Source of the DNA: Rhodococcus sp. CH91
GTDB lineage: Bacteria > Actinomycetota > Actinomycetes > Mycobacteriales > Mycobacteriaceae
Reading direction: 5' to 3'
DNA: 64,000 nt
Assembly: GCF_022554085.1 (NCBI RefSeq)
Contig: NZ_JAKFYR010000005.1
Location: 1-64,000 of the forward strand
Every line of letters starts with the position of its first letter. Positions within the stretch are counted from its first letter, which is position 1. Position numbers and translations under genes: made by a program. The notes beneath the pieces are model-generated. The model worked only from the letters and a program-made list of their open reading frames with translations. It was not told the origin of the DNA and did no database searches. Positions 52,976-61,565 of this stretch are shown in pieces.

Positions 52976-53449
52976 TCAGCGCAGTGCGAGTTTCTCGCGA
53001 GCCTGATCTGCGAACTCGGAATCGACCATGAGGTCGTAGCGGGAGGCCTCGATGCTCTTGCGGGAGACGAAGTCGCGGCGCCCCCCGGTGCTCCAATGGG
53101 TCACGAAGCCGAGTGATCCGCCCCATACCGCACCGACGGCGACGGCGGCGAGGATCACGCCGGCCATATCGGGGGTCGGGAGGAAGATAGCGAGGAGGAG
53201 ACCGAAGAGCAGACCCGTCCAGATGCCGGCGGCTCCGCCGCGGAGTGCGGCCTTGCCGGTGGTCATACGGCCTTCGATGTGTTCGACGGTGGTGACTCCC
53301 TGGCCGACGACCCGCAGGTATTCGACGGGAAAGCCCTCGTCCGAGAGGTGATCGATGGCTCGCTCGACGGCATCGTAGGTCCGATAACTCTCGAGGAGGG
53401 TTTCCGAGTCGGTGAAGCGTCCGGGCGCCGGTGCGTAGATATCTGTCAT
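52976..53449 (-). CDS. General stress protein with a YflT/GSP17M-type domain
   Basis: A 157-residue protein. The N-terminal domain (ESYRTYDAVERAIDHLSDEG, VEYLRVVGQGVTTVEHIEGR) is of the YflT/general-stress-protein type. Two membrane helices follow (AGIWTGLLFGLLLAIF, AGVILAAVAVGAVWGGSLGF), and the end is soluble (ASRYDLMVDSEFADQAREKL). It is divergent from a tetR gene with three copies of a 9-base operator word between them, so it may be the regulator's target. Confidence 0.82.
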   Translation of the reverse strand: MTDIYAPAPGRFTDSETLLESYRTYDAVERAIDHLSDEGFPVEYLRVVGQGVTTVEHIEGRMTTGKAALRGGAAGIWTGLLFGLLLAIFLPTPDMAGVILAAVAVGAVWGGSLGFVTHWSTGGRRDFVSRKSIEASRYDLMVDSEFADQAREKLALR

Positions 53450-53470
53450 GCGTTCCCCTCTCGTCGTCAG

Positions 53471-53508
53471 AACGATACGATGATCGTAGCGTATCGTTTC
53501 GTATCGTT
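53471..53508. promoter_or_regulatory. Triple operator between the stress gene and tetR
   Basis: AACGATACG at 53471-53479 is inverted as CGTATCGTT at 53490-53498 and repeated at 53500-53508. The last two are direct copies 10 bases apart, one helical turn. It is central to the 130-base divergent region and probably binds the adjacent TetR protein. Confidence 0.65.
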
Positions 53509-53579
53509 TGATTCAGGGTCGGGTTTTCGGGAGACTCGGGAATCCTGCGGGTGTACTCCCGCGCGAGGAGGATGTGGAC

Positions 53580-54197
53580 ATGGTGGGCGAAACCGAGACG
53601 GAGTCCGCGGCCGCGACGGCTCGACGTGCCGTCAAGGATCGCGCCGGGACGGACGCGCGCATCGTGCGGGCGGCACTCGAGATCCTGCGGCTCCACGGCC
53701 CGCATCGAGTCACCGTCGAAGCGGTCGCGGCACTGTCGGGTGTGGCCAAGACGACGATCTACCGGCGGTACGCCAACCGGGAGGAGATCCTCGAAGCAGC
53801 GCTGCATTCGCAGATGGCGTCGCCGTGTGTGCCCGACGGGCTGTGCGTCTACGACCGCGTGAAATGGACTATCGAACTGATCCGGCGCGGACTGTCGAGC
53901 GATGTGGGCATGGGCAGCGTCGGTGCACTGCTCACCGACCAGGAGCCCGGCTTCACCGAGCCGATCCGCGAGATCATCAACGCTCGCAGCGAGGTCGTCG
54001 CCGAGGTACTGCGGAATGCGATCGACGCGGGCGCGATCCGCGACGATCTCGACGTCGACACCGCTGTGTCGATGCTGGTCGGCGCTTATCTCGGTGCCTA
54101 TCTCCGCCACGGCGAGGTGGGGGAGTCGTGGGCCGACGAAGTCGTCCACATCGTGTGCCCCGAACTCGAACCGGACACGACGGAACAGCGGCCGTAG
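53580..54197 (+). CDS. TetR-family regulator
   Basis: A 205-residue TetR regulator. The helix-turn-helix region is near residues 20-65 (ARIVRAALEILRLHGPHRVT, VAALSGVAKTTIYRRYANRE). The C-terminal domain is of the TetR_C_11-like type (GMGSVGALLTDQEPGF). ATG 53580 stands 8 bases after GAGGAGG; the upstream extension to 53508 covers that element. It likely controls itself and the divergent stress gene through the operator at 53471-53508. Confidence 0.87.
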   Translation: MVGETETESAAATARRAVKDRAGTDARIVRAALEILRLHGPHRVTVEAVAALSGVAKTTIYRRYANREEILEAALHSQMASPCVPDGLCVYDRVKWTIELIRRGLSSDVGMGSVGALLTDQEPGFTEPIREIINARSEVVAEVLRNAIDAGAIRDDLDVDTAVSMLVGAYLGAYLRHGEVGESWADEVVHIVCPELEPDTTEQRP

Positions 54198-54206
54198 GCT
54201 CTACCC

Positions 54207-55075
54207 GTGGCCGAGCCGACTCGATGCGTGGTGGCGGTCGTCGGATCGCTCAACCTCGATCTGACGGTCCTCGTGACGCGTGCCCCGGAAGAAGGCGAGA
54301 CGGTCCTCGGGCGACGTCTGAGCACGTATCCCGGAGGGAAAGGGGCGAACCAGGCCGTCGGTTCCGGCCGTCTCGCTCCCACGGCGATCGTGGGTGCCGT
54401 AGGCCGTGACAACGCCGGCCGGATGCTGCGTCGCGTGCAGGAGGAAGCCGGGGTGGACACCACCCATCTCCGGACGACGTCGGCCCCGACCGGCCGCGCG
54501 ATCATCGTCGTCTCCGACGACGGGCAGAACCGGATCGTCGTCGTTCCCGAGGCCAATTCGCTGTTGCGGGCAGAAGAGGTCACCGCCTCCCTCGACGCAC
54601 TCGACCCCGCGGTGGTGCTCACCCAGCTCGAACTGCTCCCGGCGGTGACCCGGGCCGCTGCCGAATGGGCGCGTGCTCACGACCGGCGGTTCGTGCTCAA
54701 CCCCAGCCCCGTCACCGATCTCGACGACCGGATCCTCTCCGGCGCCGATCCGCTCGTGCTGAACGAGCAGGAAGCCCTCCACTATGCGGGCCTTCCCGCG
54801 GGCAGCGCCGTCGACAACGTGGTGGCCCTCGTGCTCGAACGAGTGCAGACCGTGGTGATCACCCGGGGAGGTGAGGACGTGGTGGTCGGCACCGAGGACG
54901 CAATCGAACACCTGCGGTTCCGCATGTCGACGTCGTCGACACCACGGGCGCGGGCGACCATTTCGCGGGCACCCTGGCCGCGCTGCTCGGCAACGGAGAG
55001 GACCTGTTCGCCGCGGCGCGCCGGGCCTCGGAGGACGCCGCCCGGCTGGTCGCTTCCCGTCGCGTCGATCGCTGA
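54207..55075 (+). pseudogene. Ribokinase-like PfkB sugar kinase with a frameshift
   Basis: A PfkB-family kinase that would phosphorylate ribose or a similar sugar. The N-terminus has VVGSLNLDLTVLVTRAP and YPGGKGANQAV; VLNPSPV, LVLNEQEAL and VITRGGEDVVV follow. After EHLR near 54915 the frame shifts by one base. The expected end is readable in the other frame: VPHVDVVDTTGAGDHFAGTL, with the catalytic GAGD, to the stop at 55073-55075. Read as it stands, translation runs without the catalytic site to 55463. Either a recent frameshift or a sequencing error. The GTG start is 10 bases after tetR. Confidence 0.82.
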
Positions 55076-55102
55076 CCGGGACGAGGACTTCTCGTCGCGG
55101 AC

Positions 55103-55933
55103 TCAGGTGGGCGGAAGCAGTTCGCCTTTCCCGCCGCGCAGCCAGCGTCCGGGGAGCCGGCCGGCGAGATCGCCGAGCGGGCCGACGGCGCCTCGCAACA
55201 GTTCGACCGTCTCCTGCAACGTGTCGACGCTCGCATTCATCTGGACGATGCCGGGGGTGAGGTGCGCGAGGGTCTCCGACAGCGACACGATCTGGTCGAG
55301 CGGGCCGCCCTCGGCGAGCAGGCGTTCGAGAGCGCCCCGCTCGGAGAGCAGGATGTCGAGCACTCCTCCTTCGGCGAGGGCGCGCTCGACGATCCCTCCG
55401 GGGCGGATCGCCACGTCGACGATGCCGCCCGGTGAGGTGAGCCGTTCGACGGCCCCGTCCTGAGCCAGGAGTCGTTCGAGCGGACCGTCGTGCGCGGTGA
55501 GCCGGTCGAGCAGGCCGCCTTCGGAGACGAGACGGTCGAGTGCGCCGTCGTCGGCGAGAATCCGGTCGAGGGGACCACCCGGAGCGGTGAGCCGGTCGAC
55601 GGGACCGCCCGGTTCGAGCAGCCGGTCGAGCAGGCCGCCCGGTGCCGTGAGGCGGTCGACGGGACCGCCGGGCTCGAGCAGCCGGTCGAGCGGGCCCCCG
55701 GGGCGCAGGGCCTGACCGAGCCCGCGATCCTCGGAGGTCAGCGACGAGATCTGTTGCAGCAGCCCCAGAGAGTTACGGGTGTCGGGCAGACCGACCGCGC
55801 CGAGCGCCGAATAGGTGGTGGGCGACACCGCGACTCGCACGGTACCGACGACGGTCTCGGCGACGCTCAGTGCCGCCTCGGCAGCGGTCAGGCCCACACG
55901 TACCGGCAACACGAGCACGGACCCGAGGTTCAT
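55103..55933 (-). CDS. Decapeptide-repeat protein of unknown function
   Basis: A 276-residue protein. The N-terminal part (VLVLPVRVGLTAAEAALSVA) looks amphipathic or weakly membrane-associated. From about residue 77 to 207 it is thirteen tandem 10-residue repeats of the form PGGPLDRLLE/PGGPVDRLTA, with Gly-Gly, a hydrophobic pair, Asp-Arg and Leu in fixed positions. A helical C-terminus (ETLAHLTPGIVQMNASVDTL) and a basic end follow. The repeat count is certain in sequence; its structure is not. The start at 55933 follows GAGG. It lies 17 bases downstream of the SugE gene on the same strand and may share its transcript. Confidence 0.82.
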   Translation of the reverse strand: MNLGSVLVLPVRVGLTAAEAALSVAETVVGTVRVAVSPTTYSALGAVGLPDTRNSLGLLQQISSLTSEDRGLGQALRPGGPLDRLLEPGGPVDRLTAPGGLLDRLLEPGGPVDRLTAPGGPLDRILADDGALDRLVSEGGLLDRLTAHDGPLERLLAQDGAVERLTSPGGIVDVAIRPGGIVERALAEGGVLDILLSERGALERLLAEGGPLDQIVSLSETLAHLTPGIVQMNASVDTLQETVELLRGAVGPLGDLAGRLPGRWLRGGKGELLPPT

Positions 55934-55950
55934 AGCCTCGACTGTAACTG

Positions 55951-56265
55951 TCAGTGCACGAGTTTGAGACCGACGACGCACACGACGATGCCGGCGATCA
56001 GCGCGATCTTCAGCAGAGAGGCCGGCTCGGTTCCGGTGATCATCGCGTACCCGACGGTGAGGGCGGCACCGATACCGACCCATATCGCATAGGACGTGCC
56101 CACCGGCAGGCTGCGCAAGGCATACGCGAGCCCGGCCATGCTCAGGACCAGGGCGACGGCGAACACCACCGTCGGGGCGAGCCGGGTGAATCCGGCTGAT
56201 CTACCGAGGGCTGTCGCCCAGACTGCTTCGAGGACACCGGACAGGACGAGAACGATCCAAGCCAT
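55951..56265 (-). CDS. sugE: SugE/Gdx-type SMR transporter (guanidinium exporter)
   Basis: A 104-residue four-helix small multidrug resistance protein. MAWIVLVLSGVLEAVWATAL contains the essential membrane Glu (Glu13) in a SugE-like context. GFTRLAPTVV, LRSLPVGTSYAIWVGIGAAL and the short Gly-Leu-Lys-Leu end also fit SugE/Gdx rather than EmrE. Gdx proteins export guanidinium with proton exchange. A guanidine-III riboswitch directly upstream supports this. ATG 56265 is chosen; GTACGTC upstream belongs to a longer frame. Confidence 0.92.
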   Translation of the reverse strand: MAWIVLVLSGVLEAVWATALGRSAGFTRLAPTVVFAVALVLSMAGLAYALRSLPVGTSYAIWVGIGAALTVGYAMITGTEPASLLKIALIAGIVVCVVGLKLVH

Positions 56266-56281
56266 GACGTACAACGCTCCT

Positions 56282-56322
56282 GCACCGTCTTGTCGCTCGC
56301 CGGGTACGGTGCGCTCGTCCGG
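56282..56322 (-). promoter_or_regulatory. Guanidine-III (ykkC-III) riboswitch
   Basis: On the minus strand the sequence begins CCGGACGAGCGCACCGTACC and continues to an ACAAGACGGTGC end. GCACCGT pairs with ACGGTGC, and the 5' CCGG pairs with a central CCGG, the class-III pseudoknot. This agrees closely with the Thermobifida guanidine-III aptamer as I remember it. The ribosome-binding site AGGAG follows directly, so guanidine binding would expose it and switch on SugE translation. Confidence 0.88.
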
Positions 56323-56382
56323 GTGGCCGTCTACGGCCGCCTTCGTCCAGGTTAGGAAGTGTGGGCGAGGGTGACAAATCGT

Positions 56383-56589
56383 TCAGGACACGCGCAGCAG
56401 CTGTGTGTCCTCGGCAACCACGCTGCACGAGCACCGGCCGTCGATCTCGGCGCAGTCGAGCACGAGGGTGTGGCGCACGATCCCGAAGTCGGCGCAGTCG
56501 GGATCTGTACAGTCCGCCGGGGCCTCGGCGTGGATCACGAGGGTGCCGTGGCAGTGGTCGAGATCGTGATTGCACTGTGAACACGTCAT
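56383..56589 (-). CDS. Small Cys-rich (probably zinc-binding) protein
   Basis: A 68-residue protein with MTCSQCNHDLDHCHGTLVIH at the start, then DCTDPDCADFGIVRHTLVLD and GRCSCSV. Nine Cys and several His suggest one or two zinc sites. The start at 56589 is chosen because it begins the Cys motif; the longer frame is antisense noise. Similar short proteins are common in mycobacteria and relatives; function unknown. Confidence 0.7.
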   Translation of the reverse strand: MTCSQCNHDLDHCHGTLVIHAEAPADCTDPDCADFGIVRHTLVLDCAEIDGRCSCSVVAEDTQLLRVS

Positions 56590-56734
56590 GCGTCCTTGAT
56601 AGCACCGCCGTCGGACACGGCACCCTTCGACGGCGCTGGACGGTTCGTCCGGGCGGAGCCGGGGAGCGCGACCCCCGCGACTATCGTGAGGACGCACAAC
56701 ACACCGGTGTGCCTGGCTCGGGGAGGAATCACAC

Positions 56735-57841
56735 ATGGGGCTCACGGACATCGTCGCGACGGCCGCACGGAACGCATGGTCGCTGTTCGCTGCCGACGGG
56801 ATCGCCCCTCCCCACCGCACTCCGTCCGTGATCGTCGGAGACGGGCGGCATCGCACCCTGCGCCGCTTCGGACCCGAGGACGCCGGCCCGCCGGTGCTGC
56901 TCGTGACGCCGCTGGCCGCGTCACCGACCTGTTTCGATCTGATGCCGGAGCAGAGCCTCGTGAGGCATCTGCTCGATCTCGGCCGCAGCGTCTTCCTCGT
57001 CGAGTACGGCGAGATGACCTCCGAGGACCGCGATCTCGGCCTCGAATTCTGGATCGACGACGTGTTGCCCGAAGCGATCGAACGCACGTCGGAGCTGTGC
57101 GGCAACCGCGAGGTGGACATCGTGGCCTGGAGTATCGGCGGCACGTTGTCGATGCTCACGGCCGCGGCCCATCCGGAACTGCCGATCCGTTCGCTCGCGG
57201 CCTTCGGAAGCCCGCTCGACTACTCCGCGATCCCCGTGATGGCACCGGCCCGGCTCGTCGGGCGGTTCGTCGCGGAACCCGCACTCGACCTGCTCGACAC
57301 GGTCTTCGGTGGGGTGCCCGCCCCCATCGTCCGCGCTGCTTACCGGCTCACCGCGATCGAGCGGGAGATCAACCGTCCGTGGTTCGTGGCGTCCCACATC
57401 ACCGACGCCGAGACCCTCGCGCGGATGGAGCGTGTGGACCGGTTCCAGGACGAGATCTACGGATATGCGGGTCGGGTGTTCCGTCAGCTCGCCACCAGCG
57501 TGACGATCGACAACGAGCTGGCCGGCGGGCGCCTGAGGCTCGGGGACAGGATCGTCGATCTCGCCGATGTGAGGGTTCCGGTGCTCGCACTGGGCGGCAC
57601 CGAGGACGTGCTCGCTCCGGTCGCGGCGGTCGAACCCGTCACGAAGCTGCTCGGCGGAACGCAGGTGCGTTTCGTTCGCGTGCCCGGTACCCATCTCGGG
57701 ATGCTCACGGGCAGCACGGCACGAGACACCTCGTGGGCCGAACTCGCCGACTTCCTCGACGATCCGCACGCCGGCCCGCCGGTCGTCACGGGCGCACCCG
57801 ACGAGCAGGTCGAGTGCGAGCCCGTGACGATCGGCGGGTAG
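56735..57841 (+). CDS. PhaC-like alpha/beta-hydrolase
   Basis: A 368-residue alpha/beta-hydrolase resembling the class III polyhydroxyalkanoate synthase/PhaC group. It has LLVTPLAASPTCFDLMPEQS, VFLVEYGEMTSEDRDLGLEF, the nucleophile elbow VAWSIGGTLS, VLALGGTEDVLAPV for the acid and GTHLGMLTG for the His. The elbow has Ser where PhaC has Cys, so it is probably a hydrolase or acyltransferase rather than a polymerase. ATG 56735 follows GGGAGGAA. It stops 3 bases before the convergent MFS gene end. Confidence 0.83.
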   Translation: MGLTDIVATAARNAWSLFAADGIAPPHRTPSVIVGDGRHRTLRRFGPEDAGPPVLLVTPLAASPTCFDLMPEQSLVRHLLDLGRSVFLVEYGEMTSEDRDLGLEFWIDDVLPEAIERTSELCGNREVDIVAWSIGGTLSMLTAAAHPELPIRSLAAFGSPLDYSAIPVMAPARLVGRFVAEPALDLLDTVFGGVPAPIVRAAYRLTAIEREINRPWFVASHITDAETLARMERVDRFQDEIYGYAGRVFRQLATSVTIDNELAGGRLRLGDRIVDLADVRVPVLALGGTEDVLAPVAAVEPVTKLLGGTQVRFVRVPGTHLGMLTGSTARDTSWAELADFLDDPHAGPPVVTGAPDEQVECEPVTIGG

Positions 57842-57844
57842 GCG

Positions 57845-59353
57845 TTACTTCACCGGCGCCGACTCGGCGGTCTCGGAGAGCACCGTCTCCACCGGTTCCG
57901 ACTCGGGTTCGGGTGCCCGCCTGACGAACAGCGCACCCAGGAACGCGATCACCGCGATCACCGCACCCCACGTGAACGCGCCGTGGACACCTTCCTCGAG
58001 CGCCCCGACGGGATCGGCGGCGCTGTCGGCACCCGCGACCGTCGTGCGAGTCAGCACGGTGATGAACAGTGCCGTGCCGGCCGCGCCCGCGACCTGCTGC
58101 ATCGTGCTCACGATGGCACTGCCGTGGGAGTACAGCCGCCGCGGCAGCGCACCGAGTGCCGAGGTCAGCAGCGGGGAGAACATCAGCGCGAGACCGATGT
58201 TGAGCAGCACGTGCCAGGCGATGACCGTGCCGGTCGAGGTGGTGGCGTCGAAGGTCGTCATGCCCCACATCGCGATGGCTGCGACCAGGGCGCCGGGTGC
58301 GACGAGCGGGCGCGGCCCGAAGCGGTCGAACAACCGGCCGACGATGTAGCCGAGCAGGCCCATCGCGAGCCCACCGGGCAGCAGCATCAGCCCCGTCGCG
58401 AGCGTCGACTGTCCCAGCACGCTCTGCAGGTAGATCGGCAGCAGGATCAGTGTTCCGAACAGCGACATCATGCTCACGGACACGAGCGCCACCGCGAGGG
58501 AGAAGGCCGGGGTGCGGAAGGCGCGCAGATCCAGCAGCGCGGCGTCGCCGAGGCGGAGCTGCCGCAGGACGAAGACGGTGAGCGAGGCGATGCCGACGAC
58601 CAGCGGGACCCAGGGCGGCATCAGCGGATCGCCCTCGGCGGCCTCGCCGAGGCTGCTCAGACCGAAGACGAGACCGCTGAATCCGAGCGCGGACAGCACC
58701 ACGGACAGGGTGTCCAGCGGGATCCGCACCGGATCGGTGACGTTGCGGATCCAGCTCAGTCCGAGCGCGGTCGCACCGACCGCGATGGGCAGCACCAGCC
58801 AGAACATCCACCGCCAGCTCAACTGGTCGAGCACGACACCGCCGATGGTCGGACCGACCGCGGGCGCGACCGCGATGACGATGGAGATGACGCCCATCGT
58901 GCGGCCGCGGCGTTCGGCCGGCACCAGATTGAGCACGGTGGTGAACAGCAGCGGAAGCATCACCGCGGTGCCCACGGCCTGCACGACCCGGCCGAGAACC
59001 AGGACGGGGAAGATCGGCGCGATCGCGGCGACGAGGGTGCCGGTCAGGAAGCTGCCCATCGCGATCGCGAAGACCGTGCGCAGTGACAGTCGCGTGAGGA
59101 GATAACCCGTGATGGGAATGACGACGGCCATGGTCAACATGAACGCGGTGGTGAGCCACTGGGCCGTGGCGGCACCGACGTCGAACTCGATCATGAGTTT
59201 CGGCAGCGCGACGCTCATGATCGTCTCGTTGAGGATGACCACGAAGGCGGCGCCGACGAGAACGGCGATCAATCGTCCTGCTCGCCCCTCGGGAGCGGCG
59301 GGTGGACCGGACGGACTGTGCGCGGCGGAAGAACTCGGTGGAGTGGAAGACAC
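57845..59353 (-). CDS. MFS multidrug exporter, DHA2 (EmrB/QacA) type
   Basis: A 502-residue transporter with about 14 hydrophobic helices. Early motif: LNETIMSVALPKLMIEFDVG, then ATAQWLTTAFMLTMAVVIPI. Motif C-like sequence (VAPAVGPTIGGVVLDQLSWR) follows. It should expel drugs or toxic metabolites by proton antiport. The GTG start gives a Ser/Pro-rich N-terminal extension of about 25 residues. The C-terminal tail is Glu-rich. The start region is divergent from no gene; the HIT gene ends 66 bases upstream. Confidence 0.9.
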   Translation of the reverse strand: MSSTPPSSSAAHSPSGPPAAPEGRAGRLIAVLVGAAFVVILNETIMSVALPKLMIEFDVGAATAQWLTTAFMLTMAVVIPITGYLLTRLSLRTVFAIAMGSFLTGTLVAAIAPIFPVLVLGRVVQAVGTAVMLPLLFTTVLNLVPAERRGRTMGVISIVIAVAPAVGPTIGGVVLDQLSWRWMFWLVLPIAVGATALGLSWIRNVTDPVRIPLDTLSVVLSALGFSGLVFGLSSLGEAAEGDPLMPPWVPLVVGIASLTVFVLRQLRLGDAALLDLRAFRTPAFSLAVALVSVSMMSLFGTLILLPIYLQSVLGQSTLATGLMLLPGGLAMGLLGYIVGRLFDRFGPRPLVAPGALVAAIAMWGMTTFDATTSTGTVIAWHVLLNIGLALMFSPLLTSALGALPRRLYSHGSAIVSTMQQVAGAAGTALFITVLTRTTVAGADSAADPVGALEEGVHGAFTWGAVIAVIAFLGALFVRRAPEPESEPVETVLSETAESAPVK

Positions 59354-59419
59354 GAGGGGGTCAACGGCCCACCGGCGGGAATTGTTCCACCGATGGTCCG
59401 TCGCCGGCGTGCCGGCCGA

Positions 59420-59845
59420 TCAGGCCGGCACGTGAGCGGCGTGCCCCAGTTCCCGGAGCGCGGCCTTGATCTTGTCCTGCGCCCGGTCCAGGGACTCGGG
59501 TGAAGGATCCTTCTCGGCGGTCGCGAAGTCGAAGTCCTCGAGGGAGTAGGCGGGGAAGACGTGCAGGTGCAGATGCGGAACCTCGAGGCCCGCGATCATC
59601 AGGCCCGCACGCGGGGCGTCGAATGCCGCGCACACCGCACGACCCATCACCCGGGCCACGTCGTTCACCTTCGCCCACAGGTCGTCGTCGACGTTCTGCC
59701 AGTGGTCGACCTCCTGGCGCGGAACGACGAGCACGTGCCCCTCGGTGAAGGGATTGATGGTCAGGAACGAGACGACGTCGTCGTCCTGCCAGACGAAGCG
59801 GCCCGGCAGTTCACCGGCGATGATCTTGCTGAAGACGGATGCCAT
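59420..59845 (-). CDS. HIT-family nucleotide hydrolase/transferase
   Basis: A 141-residue HIT protein. The active-site triad is in [12 protein letters not shown]. The N-terminal [20 protein letters not shown] and [15 protein letters not shown] are standard. It hydrolyses nucleotide conjugates such as AMP-lysine or AppA. ATG 59845 gives the normal length; TATCCT lies about 7 bases upstream and there is no ribosome-binding site, so the mRNA is probably leaderless. The longer frame to 59893 overlaps the ArsR-like gene. Confidence 0.9.
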   Translation of the reverse strand: MASVFSKIIAGELPGRFVWQDDDVVSFLTINPFTEGHVLVVPRQEVDHWQNVDDDLWAKVNDVARVMGRAVCAAFDAPRAGLMIAGLEVPHLHLHVFPAYSLEDFDFATAEKDPSPESLDRAQDKIKAALRELGHAAHVPA

Positions 59846-59873
59846 ACCGGGAGGATAGGTGACGGAGGGAGCC

Positions 59874-60338
59874 TCAGAGGTGCTCCCCGACATCCGCCGC
59901 GGCGACGGTCAGCACGAGCAGGGGCACCACTTTCTCGGGAGGGATCCGATAGTGGTTGCGGCTCTCCTGCTCGACCACCCGCGCGGCCGACAGTGCACGG
60001 AGATGGTGGTAGAGCCGCCCGGAGGAGGACAGTCCGGCGGCGTCCTGGAGTTCGGTCGCGGTGGCCGGTCCGCGGAGCAGGGTCCGCACGATCTCGAGTC
60101 GCGTGGGATTGCCGAGGGCGTCGAGAACCCCGGCGACGGTCGCGGGGTCGAGCGCGAGCGAGGCTTCCGCGTCGTACTCGATGTTCCAGCGGACGGTCCC
60201 GTGCAGGGACACCGCCCCGCCGTAGGTGACGCTTCCGTTGCCGCCGGGCACAGCGGCGGCGGGCCGGGGCGCGTCGCCTTCGAGAATCCTCACCCGGCGC
60301 TCGAGATCCGCGAGCCGGGCTTCGTACTCGTCGTTCAC
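59874..60338 (-). CDS. ArsR-like winged-helix regulator
   Basis: A 154-residue regulator. A short coiled-coil N-terminus ([18 protein letters not shown]) and a Gly/Ser linker are followed by a winged helix ([40 protein letters not shown]). No metal-ligand Cys motif is seen, so it is not a metal sensor of the classical type. GTG 60338 overlaps the stop of the beta-lactamase-like lipoprotein gene, so the two form an operon. It may regulate that gene. Confidence 0.82.
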   Translation of the reverse strand: MNDEYEARLADLERRVRILEGDAPRPAAAVPGGNGSVTYGGAVSLHGTVRWNIEYDAEASLALDPATVAGVLDALGNPTRLEIVRTLLRGPATATELQDAAGLSSSGRLYHHLRALSAARVVEQESRNHYRIPPEKVVPLLVLTVAAADVGEHL

Positions 60339-61417
60339 ATCGCGCAGCGTATCCGCTCGAGAACGCCGGGATCGCTCGCTGCGGTGAGTAGCAGTTCCTG
60401 GTGGGCGAAGGAGCCGAGAGCTGCCGCATAGTCGTCCTCCGGCATGCCGGAGGTGAGAAGCACCGCTGTCGCGGTCGTACCGTCGTCCCGGCGGAGTGCG
60501 AACGCCTCGGTGAGGATCCCGGGCAGGCTGCCGCCCTTGAAACCGAGCCCCGCGAATCCCGGAGGTGCCGGCTGCCATTCGAGGTGGGCGCGGGCGAGAT
60601 CGGCGCCGGGCCCGAACGAACCGTCCGCGATCGCGTCGTGCAGCGCGGTGAGATCGGCCGCCGAGCCCGTGTTGCCGAAGCGCTGGATCCGGTCGATGTC
60701 GGCGAACGGATCCCCGGTGAGAGGGATCTGCTGTATCTCCGCGCGACGAGCGGGATCGGACGCGTAGCGACGGGCGGCGTCCCAGCTCGCCTCGGAATCG
60801 CCGAGACTCCGATCGAACATCGCGAGCATGGTGCCGAGCATCGTCGGCGGTTCGAAGCCGTCCCAGCCGCCCTGGGCGGCTGCCTCGCGGAGCGCGTCGT
60901 CGCCGAGTCGATCGCGCAGATAGTCGGGGACGGCGTTGTCGCTCTCCCGGATCATCGCCGAGACCATCTCGTCGAGGGTGACCGTGGCGTCGGGGCCGCT
61001 CACCCCGAGTCGTTCGAGCGCCCGGGGGTGCGCATCTCCGTCGGTGCCGGGTAGATACCACCGTTCCCAGTCGGCGAGCGGGACGCGCTCGTCGGGGGAC
61101 AGTTCCCCGGCGGCGACGGCACGGGCGTAGGCGGCGAGGTGCACGACCTTCACCGCGGACGCGAGCGGTTGCTGCTCGTCGGCGCGGTGTTCGTACACCG
61201 TGCCGTTGCCGTCGCCGACGACGAGGGCGACGGAGTCCCGGTTCTCGGCGATCCAGCCGATCCAGCCGGCGGCGGTGCTCGGGTCGGCGGCCGGTGGGCT
61301 CGCGCATTCGCCGGTGGGGGCGAAGGCCTGTGGTTCCGGTTCGCCGTTCTGCCCGCATCCGGCGAGTGCGATCACGACGCTCGTCGCGGCTACGGCTGTG
61401 GCGATCCTGTTCGGCAT
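60335..61417 (-). CDS. Beta-lactamase-like serine hydrolase lipoprotein
   Basis: A 360-residue exported lipoprotein. Signal MPNRIATAVAATSVVIALAG ends before Cys21. The penicillin-recognising fold motifs are SAVK (SxxK), ESDN (SxN) and FKGG in place of KTG. It may be a class A beta-lactamase-like enzyme or a cell-wall-binding relative. It heads an operon with the ArsR-like gene. Upstream, 61445-61460 is a near-palindrome. Confidence 0.84.
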   Translation of the reverse strand: MPNRIATAVAATSVVIALAGCGQNGEPEPQAFAPTGECASPPAADPSTAAGWIGWIAENRDSVALVVGDGNGTVYEHRADEQQPLASAVKVVHLAAYARAVAAGELSPDERVPLADWERWYLPGTDGDAHPRALERLGVSGPDATVTLDEMVSAMIRESDNAVPDYLRDRLGDDALREAAAQGGWDGFEPPTMLGTMLAMFDRSLGDSEASWDAARRYASDPARRAEIQQIPLTGDPFADIDRIQRFGNTGSAADLTALHDAIADGSFGPGADLARAHLEWQPAPPGFAGLGFKGGSLPGILTEAFALRRDDGTTATAVLLTSGMPEDDYAAALGSFAHQELLLTAASDPGVLERIRCAM

Positions 61418-61444
61418 GGCGAATCCGTTCGTCTCGATCCGTTA

Positions 61445-61460
61445 GTTCGTAATTTCGAAC
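61445..61460. promoter_or_regulatory. AT-rich near-palindrome upstream of the lipoprotein gene
   Basis: GTTCGTAATTTCGAAC is a 16-base inverted repeat with one mismatched pair. It is 28 bases from the lipoprotein start and 105 from the divergent kinase start. It suits a winged-helix regulator such as the ArsR-like protein of the same operon. Confidence 0.4.
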
Positions 61461-61565
61461 TTACGGAATAACGATAAACCGATCGGGCGGGGCGTGTCGA
61501 GACGCGGGGAGGACCGCGCGGCCGTCGGCGGTCGTATCGTCGGTTTCGTGGGAGGCGAGGAGAAC

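Noticed and set aside
52554-54149. 531-residue minus-strand frame
   Set aside because: Only the last 80 residues (from 52796) have protein character. The rest is antisense to the TetR gene and in another frame of the stress-protein gene.
55280-55710. DNA satellite or CRISPR array
   Set aside because: The 30-base periodicity encodes the decapeptide repeat, and the copies differ at synonymous positions.
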